NCBI GenBank assembly: GCA_009785015.1
Contig: WQXD01000007.1
Location: 1-33,880 of the forward strand
Direction of reading: 5' to 3'
Source of the DNA: Oscillospiraceae bacterium
GTDB taxonomy: Bacteria; Bacillota_A; Clostridia; Oscillospirales; WRJC01
Length of the DNA: 33,880 nucleotides
The number at the start of each line of letters is the position of its first letter. The stretch's first letter is position 1. Positions 1 to 7,956 of this stretch are shown here, piece after piece. Under the pieces are notes generated by a model that made no database searches, was not told where the DNA came from, and saw only the letters and a list, made by a program, of their open reading frames with translations. Position numbers and translations under genes: made by a program.

Positions 1-1
1 C

Positions 2-1984
2 GGCGGCTATAATTTTACCTACTACTGCAAAGTAACAAATAAAAACGGTTCCTGCCAAGCCGCCGCCGTTTCATCGGCAAGCGCGTCGCTGTTGACGCTT
101 ATTATCCCCGACTATGTTCCCGAACCCCCGCACATCATAACGCACCCAAAGAACCGGACGATTAAAATAGGCGGAAGCACAACATTCAGCATTGAAGCGG
201 AAGGAGAGGGGCTGTATTATGAGTGGCAGTACCGCGAAAGCGACGGCGCATACTGGCAGCCTGTGCCGAACGGTTACGGTCACAGCGGCGAGGGAACCCC
301 TACGCTGACATTAACGGATATAGACAGCGTATATGACGGTGTTTTTTACCGCTGTGAAGTATACTCTTACGGTATAATAGTCCATTCTGACCAAGCGAAG
401 CTCACGTTAATTGAGCCATTGCCCACGCCGGAATTGGCAACTACTCCCATAATAAACCAACAGCCCGCAGACCGAAGCGTTCCGGCGGGGCGAAGCACCT
501 CGTTTTATGTGGACGCTTCGATCAGCAGGGGTTATCAGTGGCAGGTTCTCAGCGCGGGCAGCGCGGAGTGGAAGAATGTGGCGGACGGCGGCATATACTC
601 CGGCGCAGCCACCGACACGCTGAAACTCAGCAAGCCTTCCATTGACTATAACGGCTGTCAGTACCGCTGTGTGGTTTCGGGCATACCGGGTGTGATTTCC
701 ACCCCGACCGTAACCTCAAACGCCGCTAAACTGACGGTGACGGAGGCGATTCCCATCATGAAACATGGCGAGGTCGTGATCAGCGGCACGTCGGGCATGA
801 CTCTCGAACTGGGCTACGCGGCGACCTCGACTGAGGCATATGACATAAAAAGCAAAGGCACAGCAACGGTAACAAAAACAAGCGGAGACGCTAAAATCAC
901 ATGGAATAACGGCACAAAGAAATTGGATATAGCTGCGGGACTCGCGCAAGGTACATACCCCGTCGTGCTGACGGCGGCGAGCGGTTCCGATACTGCGGAG
1001 TTTACCTTTACGCTCACCGTAACGGACGCGCTCGAACAGCCCGACATCAGCGGCACGTCGGGCATGACGCTTGAACCGGGCTACGAAGCGACCTCGACTG
1101 ACCCGCTGACGATTACAGGCGCCCCGGCTCCCGCGGTAACAAAAACAAGCGGAAACGATAAAATCACATGGAACAACGGCACAAAGAAAATTGATATTGC
1201 GGCGGGGCTTGCAAAGGGTAATTATGTCGTTGTATTAAAGGCAGTCAACATCGCGGGCGAAACGGAATTTGCCTTTACGCTCACGGTGGCAGACCCGCCG
1301 CTTTCGGAAGAAGAAGGAGAAGAAGAGACGGCGGCGGACCCGTCGCTCTCGGAAGAAGATGGAGAAGAACCGTCCGGCTCTATGTCAAACTTCCGCAAGT
1401 TGAGGAATTACACGCCCGGAATGTTTACCGACGTGGACGAATATTCGTGGTACGGCTATTATCAAGGCAAGGTAATATGCAACGCCTACGAGTACGGGCT
1501 TATGCAGGGCAACAGCGCGACCACCTTTAACCCAACGGGGAATATCACCATTGCCGAAGCTATAACGGTAGCCGCGCGGGTACACAGTATCTACTCGACG
1601 GGCGCGGATAATTTCACGCCGGGCGAACCGTGGTACAAAGTGTATGTTGATTACGCGATCACCAACAAAATTATCGCCGCGAATGATTTCACCGATTACA
1701 GCCGCGCGGCGACCCGCGCGGAAATGGCGTATATTTTCTCGCGTTCCGTTCCCGAATCTGAACTTGCACCGCAGAACACCGTAAATTCCCTGCCCGACGT
1801 GAACAGCGGCACGCCGTATTACAACGCAATAATCATGCTGTACAAGGCGGGCGTTTTGGCGGGCAACGACGACGCGGGCACGTTCCACCCCGGCAATAAC
1901 ATCACCCGCGCGGAAGCGGCGGCAATCATCAGCCGCGTTATACTTCCGGCGACGCGGATAAACGGCAAGACGTTTGGAAAATGA
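2..1984 (+). CDS. Secreted Ig-like/SLH-domain surface protein, 5'-truncated by the window edge
   Basis: The frame is open to the window edge, so the true start lies upstream; 660 residues are visible and stop at TGA 1982-1984. In order they hold: the tail of one Ig-like domain (YYCKV, nt 20-34); two more Ig-like domains (about nt 122-415 and 455-740), each with a core Trp and a late (F/Y)YRC(E/V)V-type Cys strand; two copies of an 80-residue putative-Ig/cadherin-like module beginning ISGTSGMTLE (from nt 779 and 1046); an acidic Glu/Ser-rich linker (about nt 1294-1380); and three S-layer homology domains (about nt 1418-1582, 1604-1741, 1787-1942) with FTDV, LPDV and ITRAEAAAIISR hallmarks. SLH domains anchor proteins non-covalently to secondary cell-wall polymers, so this is most likely a wall-bound surface protein. 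No catalytic domain is visible in this part. The ligand is unknown. Confidence 0.9.
   Translation, partial: GGYNFTYYCKVTNKNGSCQAAAVSSASASLLTLIIPDYVPEPPHIITHPKNRTIKIGGSTTFSIEAEGEGLYYEWQYRESDGAYWQPVPNGYGHSGEGTPTLTLTDIDSVYDGVFYRCEVYSYGIIVHSDQAKLTLIEPLPTPELATTPIINQQPADRSVPAGRSTSFYVDASISRGYQWQVLSAGSAEWKNVADGGIYSGAATDTLKLSKPSIDYNGCQYRCVVSGIPGVISTPTVTSNAAKLTVTEAIPIMKHGEVVISGTSGMTLELGYAATSTEAYDIKSKGTATVTKTSGDAKITWNNGTKKLDIAAGLAQGTYPVVLTAASGSDTAEFTFTLTVTDALEQPDISGTSGMTLEPGYEATSTDPLTITGAPAPAVTKTSGNDKITWNNGTKKIDIAAGLAKGNYVVVLKAVNIAGETEFAFTLTVADPPLSEEEGEEETAADPSLSEEDGEEPSGSMSNFRKLRNYTPGMFTDVDEYSWYGYYQGKVICNAYEYGLMQGNSATTFNPTGNITIAEAITVAARVHSIYSTGADNFTPGEPWYKVYVDYAITNKIIAANDFTDYSRAATRAEMAYIFSRSVPESELAPQNTVNSLPDVNSGTPYYNAIIMLYKAGVLAGNDDAGTFHPGNNITRAEAAAIISRVILPATRINGKTFGK
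779..1297 (+). repeat. Tandem duplication of an Ig-like module within the surface protein gene
   Basis: Two copies spaced 267 nt apart begin at 779 and 1046. The first ~55 nt are nearly identical at DNA level, and both copies share ISGTSGMTLE, TKTSG, KITWNNGTKK and DIAAGLA segments. The middle parts have diverged more, which fits an in-frame domain duplication followed by drift. Confidence 0.85.
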
Positions 1985-2028
1985 AAATAAAGCAAAACTG
2001 TAAAAATTCGAAATGATTTTCGGCAATT

Positions 2029-2065
2029 AAGGGGCTATGGATTTATATGTTATCCATAACCCCTT
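2029..2065 (+). terminator. Stem-loop downstream of the SLH protein gene, possible terminator
   Basis: AAGGGGCTATGGAT (2029-2042) pairs with ATCCATAACCCCTT (2052-2065) with one mismatch and a 9-nt loop. It begins 45 nt after the stop codon of the surface-protein gene. No U-rich tail follows, so it could instead be an mRNA 3'-end stabilising hairpin. Confidence 0.5.
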
Positions 2066-2172
2066 ACAGCCGGTGCGTTTGTTGATTCGATTTGAGATGT
2101 CAGTCAAACTATTTTAACGTGAGTTCGACAACAGAAATGGCGGAAAATGACGGAAAAATGGGGCTTTTCTTA

Positions 2173-2424
2173 GCCTCCCTTGCTAAAGGGAGGGGGACCG
2201 CCGCGGCGGTGGGGGGATTGGAGCCTGATGCCGCAAAAGAAATTTTACTTACGCAGCAATACAAAAACACAACCTGAACCTCGCGTCAAACGCCCGGTAA
2301 TTTTATAAAAAGTCGATAAAAAGAAATATGTTTACGGCGTGATTTCATTCGTGACCAACCGCGCAGAATCAGATTTTGAATCCCACCACCGCTGCGGCGG
2401 TCCCCCTCCCTTTAGCAAGGGAGG
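2173..2424. mobile_element. MITE-like element with ~48 bp terminal inverted repeats
   Basis: The left arm (2173-2220) and right arm (about 2377-2424) are reverse complements of each other with only about three differences. Each outer end forms its own perfect hairpin, CCTCCCTT-GCTA-AAGGGAGG, followed by a CG-rich CCGCCGCGGCGG-type palindrome. The ~155 bp between the arms contains no convincing gene; a 61-codon open frame at 2092-2277 runs through the left arm but has no ribosome site or recognisable product. Similar CCTCCCTT-type palindromes are known as dispersed repeats in gut Clostridia (family knowledge, not searched). There is no transposase, so the element would have to be mobilised in trans. 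No clear target duplication is visible. The rest of the 1985-2514 gene-free stretch holds only the stem-loop and the promoter listed separately. Confidence 0.7.
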
Positions 2425-2448
2425 CAAGGAAAACCTCCAAAAACGCGG

Positions 2449-2477
2449 TTGACAAACGCCGCAAATAGTGATACAAT
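2449..2477 (+). promoter_or_regulatory. Sigma-A-type promoter of the first SBP gene
   Basis: TTGACA at 2449-2454 and TACAAT at 2472-2477 are separated by exactly 17 nt. The promoter lies 38 nt upstream of the chosen ATG (2515) and only 24 nt downstream of the right end of the MITE-like element. Confidence 0.8.
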
Positions 2478-2514
2478 GTATCCGAAGTCAAAACAATATA
2501 ATGAGGGGTATTCT

Positions 2515-4023
2515 ATGAAAAAAATGAAAATATTTGTATCGGCGCTCTTGTGCGTTGTTTTTGTTCTGGCGCTTTTTGCCGCTTGCAGCAAAGACGAACC
2601 AAAACCGGACGAAAAAACCCCGGCCCCGGAAGGTGAAGTTGATTCCGGGACGCCGTCAGAGGCAAAAGATCCCGACGCTCCGGATGTTCCGGCAGATGCG
2701 GACTTCGGCGGCAAGACGTTTAGCTGCCTCACATACAAAGGGTGGGGCGGCGACAATATAGGCAAAGATATCGGCGCCGAAGAGCTGACCGGAGACCCCA
2801 TAGACGACGCGGCGTTTGACAGAAGGGCGAAAATCGAGCAGTTGTACAACTGCCAAATCAAAGCGGTAAGCGGTGACGACCACAATGCAGCCGTCGAGCA
2901 GTACCGCACATCCATTCTCGCGGGCGACGGCTCGTATGATTTCGCGATGACGCCCTGCGCGAATTTCACATCGCTTCTCTCGGGCAGTTATCTGATGGAA
3001 TTGTCGGAGCTGACTTATCTGAATATGGACAAACCCTACTGGGATAAAAATTTTTACGACTCCATGGCGATCCTGGGCAAAAATTTCGCGGCAAGCGGGG
3101 ATATATCCAGAAGAAGGCTCGAATGCGTGTGGATTATGGCCTTCAACAAAAAAATGATAGCGGACAACAGTTTCGAATCGCCGTATGAGTTGGTCAAAAA
3201 CGGCCAGTGGACCTTTGACAAAATGCTCGAAATGGCCAAACGGGTAGCAAAAGATTTGGACGGCGACGGAAAAATGACCGAAAGCGACTTGTACGGCCTG
3301 AATTATACGGGCGACACGATCATGGGCCTTATCAACTGCAGCGGGGTGAAAATAGCAGAGCTCAACAGCGAAGGCGTCCCCGAGCTGACCATCGGAAAAG
3401 ACAACAACTTGTCAAAACTGATAAAAATATATGAAGAAACCAGAAACGACGAGTTTTGCATCGACACCCTGTTTCGTTTCTGGCTCAACGACACGTTTAT
3501 TTTTTCCGAAAACCGCTGTTTGTTTCTGGCATGCGCCACGCACAATATAGGCTCCGCGGAAGGCGAAAGCTCGCTTCGGAATATGGATGTGGATTTCGGG
3601 ATAATCCCGTATCCGAAATGGGATTTGTCCTATGATGGCTACACCCCGTATACGGCGGGAAATTACCACCCTGTGCTGAGCGTGCCGAAGACCAACCCGG
3701 ATCCCGGCGGCACGGCCGTAATTCTGGAAGCGATGTCTTACGAGGGCATGAAAACGATCAAACCCGCGTTTTACGAGAGCCTTTTAAAGACAAAAACGAT
3801 CAGGGACGAAGAATCCGCCGAAATGATAGACTATATTTTCGGCAATTTAAACTACGACGTCGGCAATATGTACAATTTCGGTGAAATCACCGGCACATTC
3901 GGTTACGGAATGTCGGCTAAAGACAATCGGAAGACAAATATAGTTTCGACAATCGAAAAAAATTCCGGCAAATGGGAGGCGGCAATCGACGCCATAGTCA
4001 AAGCGGTCGGGGAAAGCGACTGA
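2515..4023 (+). CDS. Extracellular solute-binding lipoprotein (SBP 1)
   Basis: This 502-residue protein is a probable ABC-transporter substrate-binding lipoprotein for a sugar or oligosaccharide, tethered outside the membrane. It has a lysine-rich start, a hydrophobic stretch and a lipobox ending LFAAC (lipidated Cys24), then a Pro/Glu/Asp-rich linker to about residue 60. The fold begins at DFGGKTF. Residues 247-258, DLDGDGKMTESD, match an EF-hand calcium loop with acidic residues at positions 1, 3, 5 and 12, followed by LYG. DMDKPYWDK-type and DFGIIPYPKW motifs are shared with three paralogues in this window. ATG 2515 is chosen because GAGGGG (2503-2508) precedes it at normal spacing; an in-frame start 22 codons upstream would overlap the promoter. 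No permease gene is adjacent. The gene converges with pfk, 6 nt from its stop. The substrate cannot be predicted. Confidence 0.88.
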   Translation: MKKMKIFVSALLCVVFVLALFAACSKDEPKPDEKTPAPEGEVDSGTPSEAKDPDAPDVPADADFGGKTFSCLTYKGWGGDNIGKDIGAEELTGDPIDDAAFDRRAKIEQLYNCQIKAVSGDDHNAAVEQYRTSILAGDGSYDFAMTPCANFTSLLSGSYLMELSELTYLNMDKPYWDKNFYDSMAILGKNFAASGDISRRRLECVWIMAFNKKMIADNSFESPYELVKNGQWTFDKMLEMAKRVAKDLDGDGKMTESDLYGLNYTGDTIMGLINCSGVKIAELNSEGVPELTIGKDNNLSKLIKIYEETRNDEFCIDTLFRFWLNDTFIFSENRCLFLACATHNIGSAEGESSLRNMDVDFGIIPYPKWDLSYDGYTPYTAGNYHPVLSVPKTNPDPGGTAVILEAMSYEGMKTIKPAFYESLLKTKTIRDEESAEMIDYIFGNLNYDVGNMYNFGEITGTFGYGMSAKDNRKTNIVSTIEKNSGKWEAAIDAIVKAVGESD

Positions 4024-4029
4024 CCTTTA

Positions 4030-5079
4030 TCAAACAAAAATTCCCACCGAGCGCGCCTGCGTTATGACTTCGCAGTCGGGCGATACCGTTTTCAGTTTTC
4101 CCGCCACCTCGGAAAGCGGCACCGCCACAATGGAATTTCCGCGGAGAGCGGCCATATGACCGAATTTTTTGTTTACAATCATCTCCCCCGCAGCCGCGCC
4201 GAGGCGCAGGCAGAGCACGCGGTCCGCCGCAGTGGGTTCGCCGCCCCTCTGGAAATGGCCGGGCGCCAAACACCGGACTTCTGAATTCAGCCGCTCGCTC
4301 AAAACGCCCGCGAGATGCGCCCCTGCGGTGACGGATATGTTTTTGCGTTCTTTTTTCGGCAGGGCGGCCTGTTCTTTTGACAGCGCGCCCTCCGCAATGG
4401 CTATGACGGAATAATTTTTCTTGTTTTTGAGTCTTTGCTCGATCACACTTTGCACATCATCGGCGCTGTAGGGTATTTCAGGCAGCAAAATAGCGTGCGC
4501 CCCGCCGGCCATCCCCGCATACAGCGCGATCCAGCCGGTTTTGTGCCCCATGAGCTCCACCACGAATATCCTGCCGTGCGAGGCGGCGGTGGTTTTGATG
4601 GAATCCAAAAATTCCGCCGCTTTCGCCACCGCGCTGTCAAACCCGAAAGAATAATCGGTGCCAAACAGGTCGTTGTCGATGGTTTTGGGCAGCGTCACCA
4701 AGTTCACCCCGCAGCCGCTGAGCGCCTCGGCGGTTTTGTGCGTGCCGTTCCCGCCCAGAATGACAAGGGCGTCAAAGTTCTCTTTTTGATAATTGTTTAT
4801 CATCTTGGTCATTTTGTCCACATTGTCCTCGCCGGGGTCCCGCATCTTTTTGAAGGGCTGGCGGGAAGTCCCCAGAATTGTGCCGCCCTCGCGCAAAATG
4901 CCCGAAAAATCCTCCGGGCTCATTTCGCGCCATATGCCCTCGATGAGCCCGCGGTATCCGTCCTGTATCCCGTACAGCCGAAGATTTGGTATATGCGAGT
5001 AAAGCACCTTGGAGACGCCCTCCATGGCCGCGTTCAGCCCCTGGCAGTCCCCGCCGCTGGTGAGCATGCCTATTTTCAT
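4030..5079 (-). CDS. pfkA: 6-phosphofructokinase, group III-like with GGNGT motif
   Basis: This 349-residue enzyme is predicted to phosphorylate fructose 6-phosphate to fructose 1,6-bisphosphate in glycolysis. The nucleotide loop TSGGDCQGLN (residues 7-16), PKTIDNDL (131-138), a MGHKTGW segment and the C-terminal PGHFQRGG segment are family hallmarks. In Escherichia coli numbering residue 104 is Gly (typical of ATP use), residue 124 is Lys (usual in PPi enzymes and group III PFKs), and the metal-ligand Asp103 is Asn (GGNGT, residues 109-113). From family knowledge this Gly/Lys combination is usually ATP-dependent, but donor choice is an inference. It lies 23 nt downstream of SBP 2 and is probably co-transcribed with it and the UroD-like gene. 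The start follows an AAGGATGG-like site. Confidence 0.9.
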   Translation of the reverse strand: MKIGMLTSGGDCQGLNAAMEGVSKVLYSHIPNLRLYGIQDGYRGLIEGIWREMSPEDFSGILREGGTILGTSRQPFKKMRDPGEDNVDKMTKMINNYQKENFDALVILGGNGTHKTAEALSGCGVNLVTLPKTIDNDLFGTDYSFGFDSAVAKAAEFLDSIKTTAASHGRIFVVELMGHKTGWIALYAGMAGGAHAILLPEIPYSADDVQSVIEQRLKNKKNYSVIAIAEGALSKEQAALPKKERKNISVTAGAHLAGVLSERLNSEVRCLAPGHFQRGGEPTAADRVLCLRLGAAAGEMIVNKKFGHMAALRGNSIVAVPLSEVAGKLKTVSPDCEVITQARSVGIFV

Positions 5080-5102
5080 AATTTTTGACCATCCTTAAAT
5101 TT

Positions 5103-6611
5103 TTACCCTTCGTTTGCCTCGCGGAAAGCCGCGATGGATTTTTCGAGGGTTTTTTGTACCTTGCTCTCGATTTTTTCGGTCACCGAGACGAATGTATTCG
5201 ATTTCGCCGCGGCGAGACCCGCGTACTGGGCGCGCGCGTCGCCCATCCAGATCGAATCGCCCAGATCGAAGAATCTGTTTGCAATCAGCATATCGAGCAT
5301 ATCGCGCGATTCGTCGTCGCGCGTCGCCTTTTCCTGCACCACAAGGTCGTAATATTTCGGAATTACATTGAGGTAATACTCGCAGGCAAGCGCCTCCATC
5401 AGCGCGGAGGTCATATTCAAATCGCTGTTTGTAGTCGGGACGACCAACGGTATCAGGCCGGTAACCCTCGCAGCGTAGGGTTCGCCCGCCGCCTGCTCCT
5501 CATAAACGGGATAGGGTATTATGCCGTAATCGGCGTCCATCGCCCTGAGCGCCTGCACCGTGTACATGGAACTGCTGGCAAACAGCCCGTGGCCGTCCGC
5601 GAATATCCGCATGACAATCCCGATGGGGTGCCCCGACACGGAGCCCGCGTAATGGGGGATCTTATTGGTTATCACGTCAAATTCGACGTTGCCGCTGTGG
5701 GCGAAGTCGTACTGCTTGTCGAATATGTCAAAAAGCCTGGCATTTCCCGGCACGTTGAAATACGGCAGGTCAAACTCGTCCTTGGCGATCAGCGGTATCC
5801 GGTTGGCATACCAGAACGACGGATAGTAATAATCCGTGGAAACTATCACCCCGTACCGGTCGGCGTCGGTGTACGCGCCGTCGCCGTCGAGATCCTTTGT
5901 GACCGAGCGGCCGAGATCGTACATTTTGTCCATCGTCCATTTGCCGCCGGTCACCAAATTGTGTATATTTTCGATGCCCTCATTTTGCACCACTTCCTTG
6001 TTGTAGACCAGAAAACACATATAGTCCAAAGCGCCCATCATGTTCGCCCCGGAGGCGAAATACAGCACCCCTTCGATGGAAAGCGCCTCGTTTATGAATT
6101 TGTCCCAGTACGGCTTGGACAGGTCTGTATTTTTGAGTTCGCTCATGCTGCAAAAATATTTGCCGCTCATGGCGAGATCCGTCGCGAGCCGGTCGACCAT
6201 CAGCACCATGTCGTATGCGTCTTCGCCGGCCTTCACCGCGTTTCTCAGCATGGCGGGCGCCTCGTGATATCTTCCCTTGACGATTTCTGTGAGCTGTACG
6301 TTAAACCTCTCTTCGACTCTCTTGTTGGCGGTGTAGATGGAGTCGTTTAAGATATCGCCGTTTTGCTCCTCGGGGGCGATGATCGTGTGTTCCCCGCCCT
6401 CTTCGGGCCAGGTGAGCGTCCGGAAAGTATACCCCCCGAAATCCATATCCGGCAAATCGTCCGACACGACCAAAGGCTCCGTGACGGCCTCGGGCCCGCC
6501 GGCGTCGCCGGTGACTTTTTCGGAATCGTTTGAAACTTTGTCTGAATTGCAGGAAACCGCCAAACAAAAAACGAGAATTAAAAACAATAACAGCGCGGTT
6601 TTTCTAATCAT
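5103..6611 (-). CDS. Extracellular solute-binding lipoprotein (SBP 2)
   Basis: A 502-residue paralogue of SBP 1. Signal region MIRKTALLLFLILVF ends in lipobox LAVSC (Cys21), then a short acidic/Ser linker, then the fold at DMDFGGYTF. The EF-hand-type loop DLDGDGAYTDAD spans residues 240-251 and is followed by RYG. DLSKPYWDK, ADYGIIPYPVY and ATRDDESRDMLD match the paralogues. The start is taken as the ATG at 6611, with AGGAAG upstream; a TTG 8 codons further upstream is possible but less likely. It sits between a UroD-like gene (55 nt upstream) and pfk (23 nt downstream), which suggests that the imported or sensed compound feeds sugar catabolism. No membrane transporter components are next to it. 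Confidence 0.87.
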   Translation of the reverse strand: MIRKTALLLFLILVFCLAVSCNSDKVSNDSEKVTGDAGGPEAVTEPLVVSDDLPDMDFGGYTFRTLTWPEEGGEHTIIAPEEQNGDILNDSIYTANKRVEERFNVQLTEIVKGRYHEAPAMLRNAVKAGEDAYDMVLMVDRLATDLAMSGKYFCSMSELKNTDLSKPYWDKFINEALSIEGVLYFASGANMMGALDYMCFLVYNKEVVQNEGIENIHNLVTGGKWTMDKMYDLGRSVTKDLDGDGAYTDADRYGVIVSTDYYYPSFWYANRIPLIAKDEFDLPYFNVPGNARLFDIFDKQYDFAHSGNVEFDVITNKIPHYAGSVSGHPIGIVMRIFADGHGLFASSSMYTVQALRAMDADYGIIPYPVYEEQAAGEPYAARVTGLIPLVVPTTNSDLNMTSALMEALACEYYLNVIPKYYDLVVQEKATRDDESRDMLDMLIANRFFDLGDSIWMGDARAQYAGLAAAKSNTFVSVTEKIESKVQKTLEKSIAAFREANEG

Positions 6612-6629
6612 TGCACTTTGCTTCCTTTC

Positions 6630-6663
6630 TATCAACTCTAAACTCTATCAACTCTATCAACTC
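6630..6663. repeat. Short tandem repeat TATCAACTC x4 upstream of SBP 2
   Basis: Units of TATCAACTC occur at 6630-6638, 6646-6654 and 6655-6663, with a shortened unit TAAACTC at 6639-6645. The array occupies most of the 55-nt gap between the UroD-like gene and SBP 2, immediately upstream of the SBP 2 ribosome-binding site. Confidence 0.85.
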
Positions 6664-6666
6664 TGT

Positions 6667-7920
6667 TTATTTCCACATCCATTTGCCTTCGCCGATGACT
6701 TCGCGTACCGCTTTGACAAAGTTTTTGACGGCGTCAAGGTTTCCCGACACCGTTTCGACGTCTTTTAACGTGACGTCGATGTGGTTTTTGTTTTCCCCCG
6801 CAAGCCCGAAGGCTTCGCGCGCCGCTTTTTTTACGCGTTTTGCGTCGAAGTCCACCGCTGCCATATCGGTCGGCGAGGGCCGCCAGGACAAAACATAGCC
6901 GCTTCCAAGCAGCTGCGAGCACTCCCGGAGATTTGCCCACGGGGTGACGGCCACGCGCCGCAAATTTTTCAGCTCGCGTTTGAGTATCGGGAATTTACGC
7001 GTCATGTCCTCGCAGCAGCCGTATGACAAAAGCCCGTATCTGCCGTATACCGGCTTTTGGTAATTCAATATGAATTCTTCCCACATCTCGGGCGAGACGA
7101 CGGCGGTTTCCTGAGAGGCGCAGAATGCCCAGAGCTGACTGCGGGTCACGGAAGCCGGAGCAAGGGAGGGCCGCGGCAGCTCATTTGAGTAGGGCATCGC
7201 TTGGTTTTCCTGGGAAAAAAGGGAAAAATCCCCCGCCGCTTCGGCTGTATTTTGAACTTCGGCGACGCCGGCGCCCATAAATCCCGTTATTTTATGCAGC
7301 CAGCCGGGGCGGTCCGCCATGGCCCACATCATCCCTTCCAACCCCACAATATATGCGAGATCGGTCGATATATCCGCGTTCCAATGGGTATATACGGGCG
7401 AGCGGTCGACGGCCACGGGCATTATGCCCTGTAATATTTCGCTCGTTTTTTCGAATATTTCGTTTGTTTTCGCTTCGTCTATGCTGTGGACGGGTTTTAC
7501 GAATTTTCCGATGTCTTCATCTTTTTTAATCGGGGGATTGAAGATAAAAGCCCCGGGTTTGCCCCCGGTATTTTCCGGGCGGGTGACGCTTATCGGAAAT
7601 CCCCATTTGCCGTCTTTCGGGTATGAAAAGGCGGCACGCACCGTATACCAGGGCTCAAATATGCTGTCGTCCTCCAGCGAATACCGGTACAATATGTCCA
7701 AAAAGTGCCGTTCCATCCCGCGCATTTGGGCGCTTTCGCATTTTAAATCTCTCAGCTCCGGGATTTCGGCGGCGGCATAAGCCCTGACATATATCGGCGG
7801 AGGAGTCAAAACAAGGGAATTGTGGTCGCTCCAGAGATTCCGGCGCCGCTCCATTTCGCCGGATGCGGATATTTCATATACCCTGTCCGCCAGCGAGCGG
7901 ACATAATTTTTTTCATCCAT
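6667..7920 (-). CDS. Uroporphyrinogen decarboxylase-superfamily protein, putative methyltransferase-like
   Basis: 417 residues, no signal peptide, so cytoplasmic. The pattern recalls the UroD-like TIM-barrel superfamily, which includes corrinoid-dependent methyltransferases: a C-terminal half with SPEMWEEFILNYQKPVYGRY, LLSYGCCED and VTPWANLRECSQLLG followed by VLSWRPSP. The SYGCCED segment with adjacent Cys residues is distinctive and might bind metal, but that is an inference. It is longer than true HemE (about 340-350) and is unlikely to be a heme enzyme, as no heme genes are nearby. It follows glyQS by 36 nt and precedes SBP 2 and pfk, giving an apparent glyQS / UroD-like / SBP / pfk transcription unit. 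The start at 7920 follows a GGGGGG purine run. The reaction is unknown; the superfamily assignment is moderate. Confidence 0.6.
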   Translation of the reverse strand: MDEKNYVRSLADRVYEISASGEMERRRNLWSDHNSLVLTPPPIYVRAYAAAEIPELRDLKCESAQMRGMERHFLDILYRYSLEDDSIFEPWYTVRAAFSYPKDGKWGFPISVTRPENTGGKPGAFIFNPPIKKDEDIGKFVKPVHSIDEAKTNEIFEKTSEILQGIMPVAVDRSPVYTHWNADISTDLAYIVGLEGMMWAMADRPGWLHKITGFMGAGVAEVQNTAEAAGDFSLFSQENQAMPYSNELPRPSLAPASVTRSQLWAFCASQETAVVSPEMWEEFILNYQKPVYGRYGLLSYGCCEDMTRKFPILKRELKNLRRVAVTPWANLRECSQLLGSGYVLSWRPSPTDMAAVDFDAKRVKKAAREAFGLAGENKNHIDVTLKDVETVSGNLDAVKNFVKAVREVIGEGKWMWK

Positions 7921-7956
7921 ACAAAAAATAACCCCCCTGTCTTTTTTGCTTTTAGA

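Noticed and set aside
2092..2277. 61-codon open frame on the plus strand
   Set aside because: It runs through the left arm of the MITE-like element, has no ribosome site and no recognisable protein features.
4024..4029. Terminator between SBP 1 and pfk
   Set aside because: The converging stop codons are 6 nt apart and I see no hairpin with a T-tract here.
5085..6350. 421-codon open frame on the plus strand
   Set aside because: It is exactly antisense to SBP 2, which has a lipobox, family motifs and a good start; the His/Arg/Val-rich product is a codon-bias shadow.
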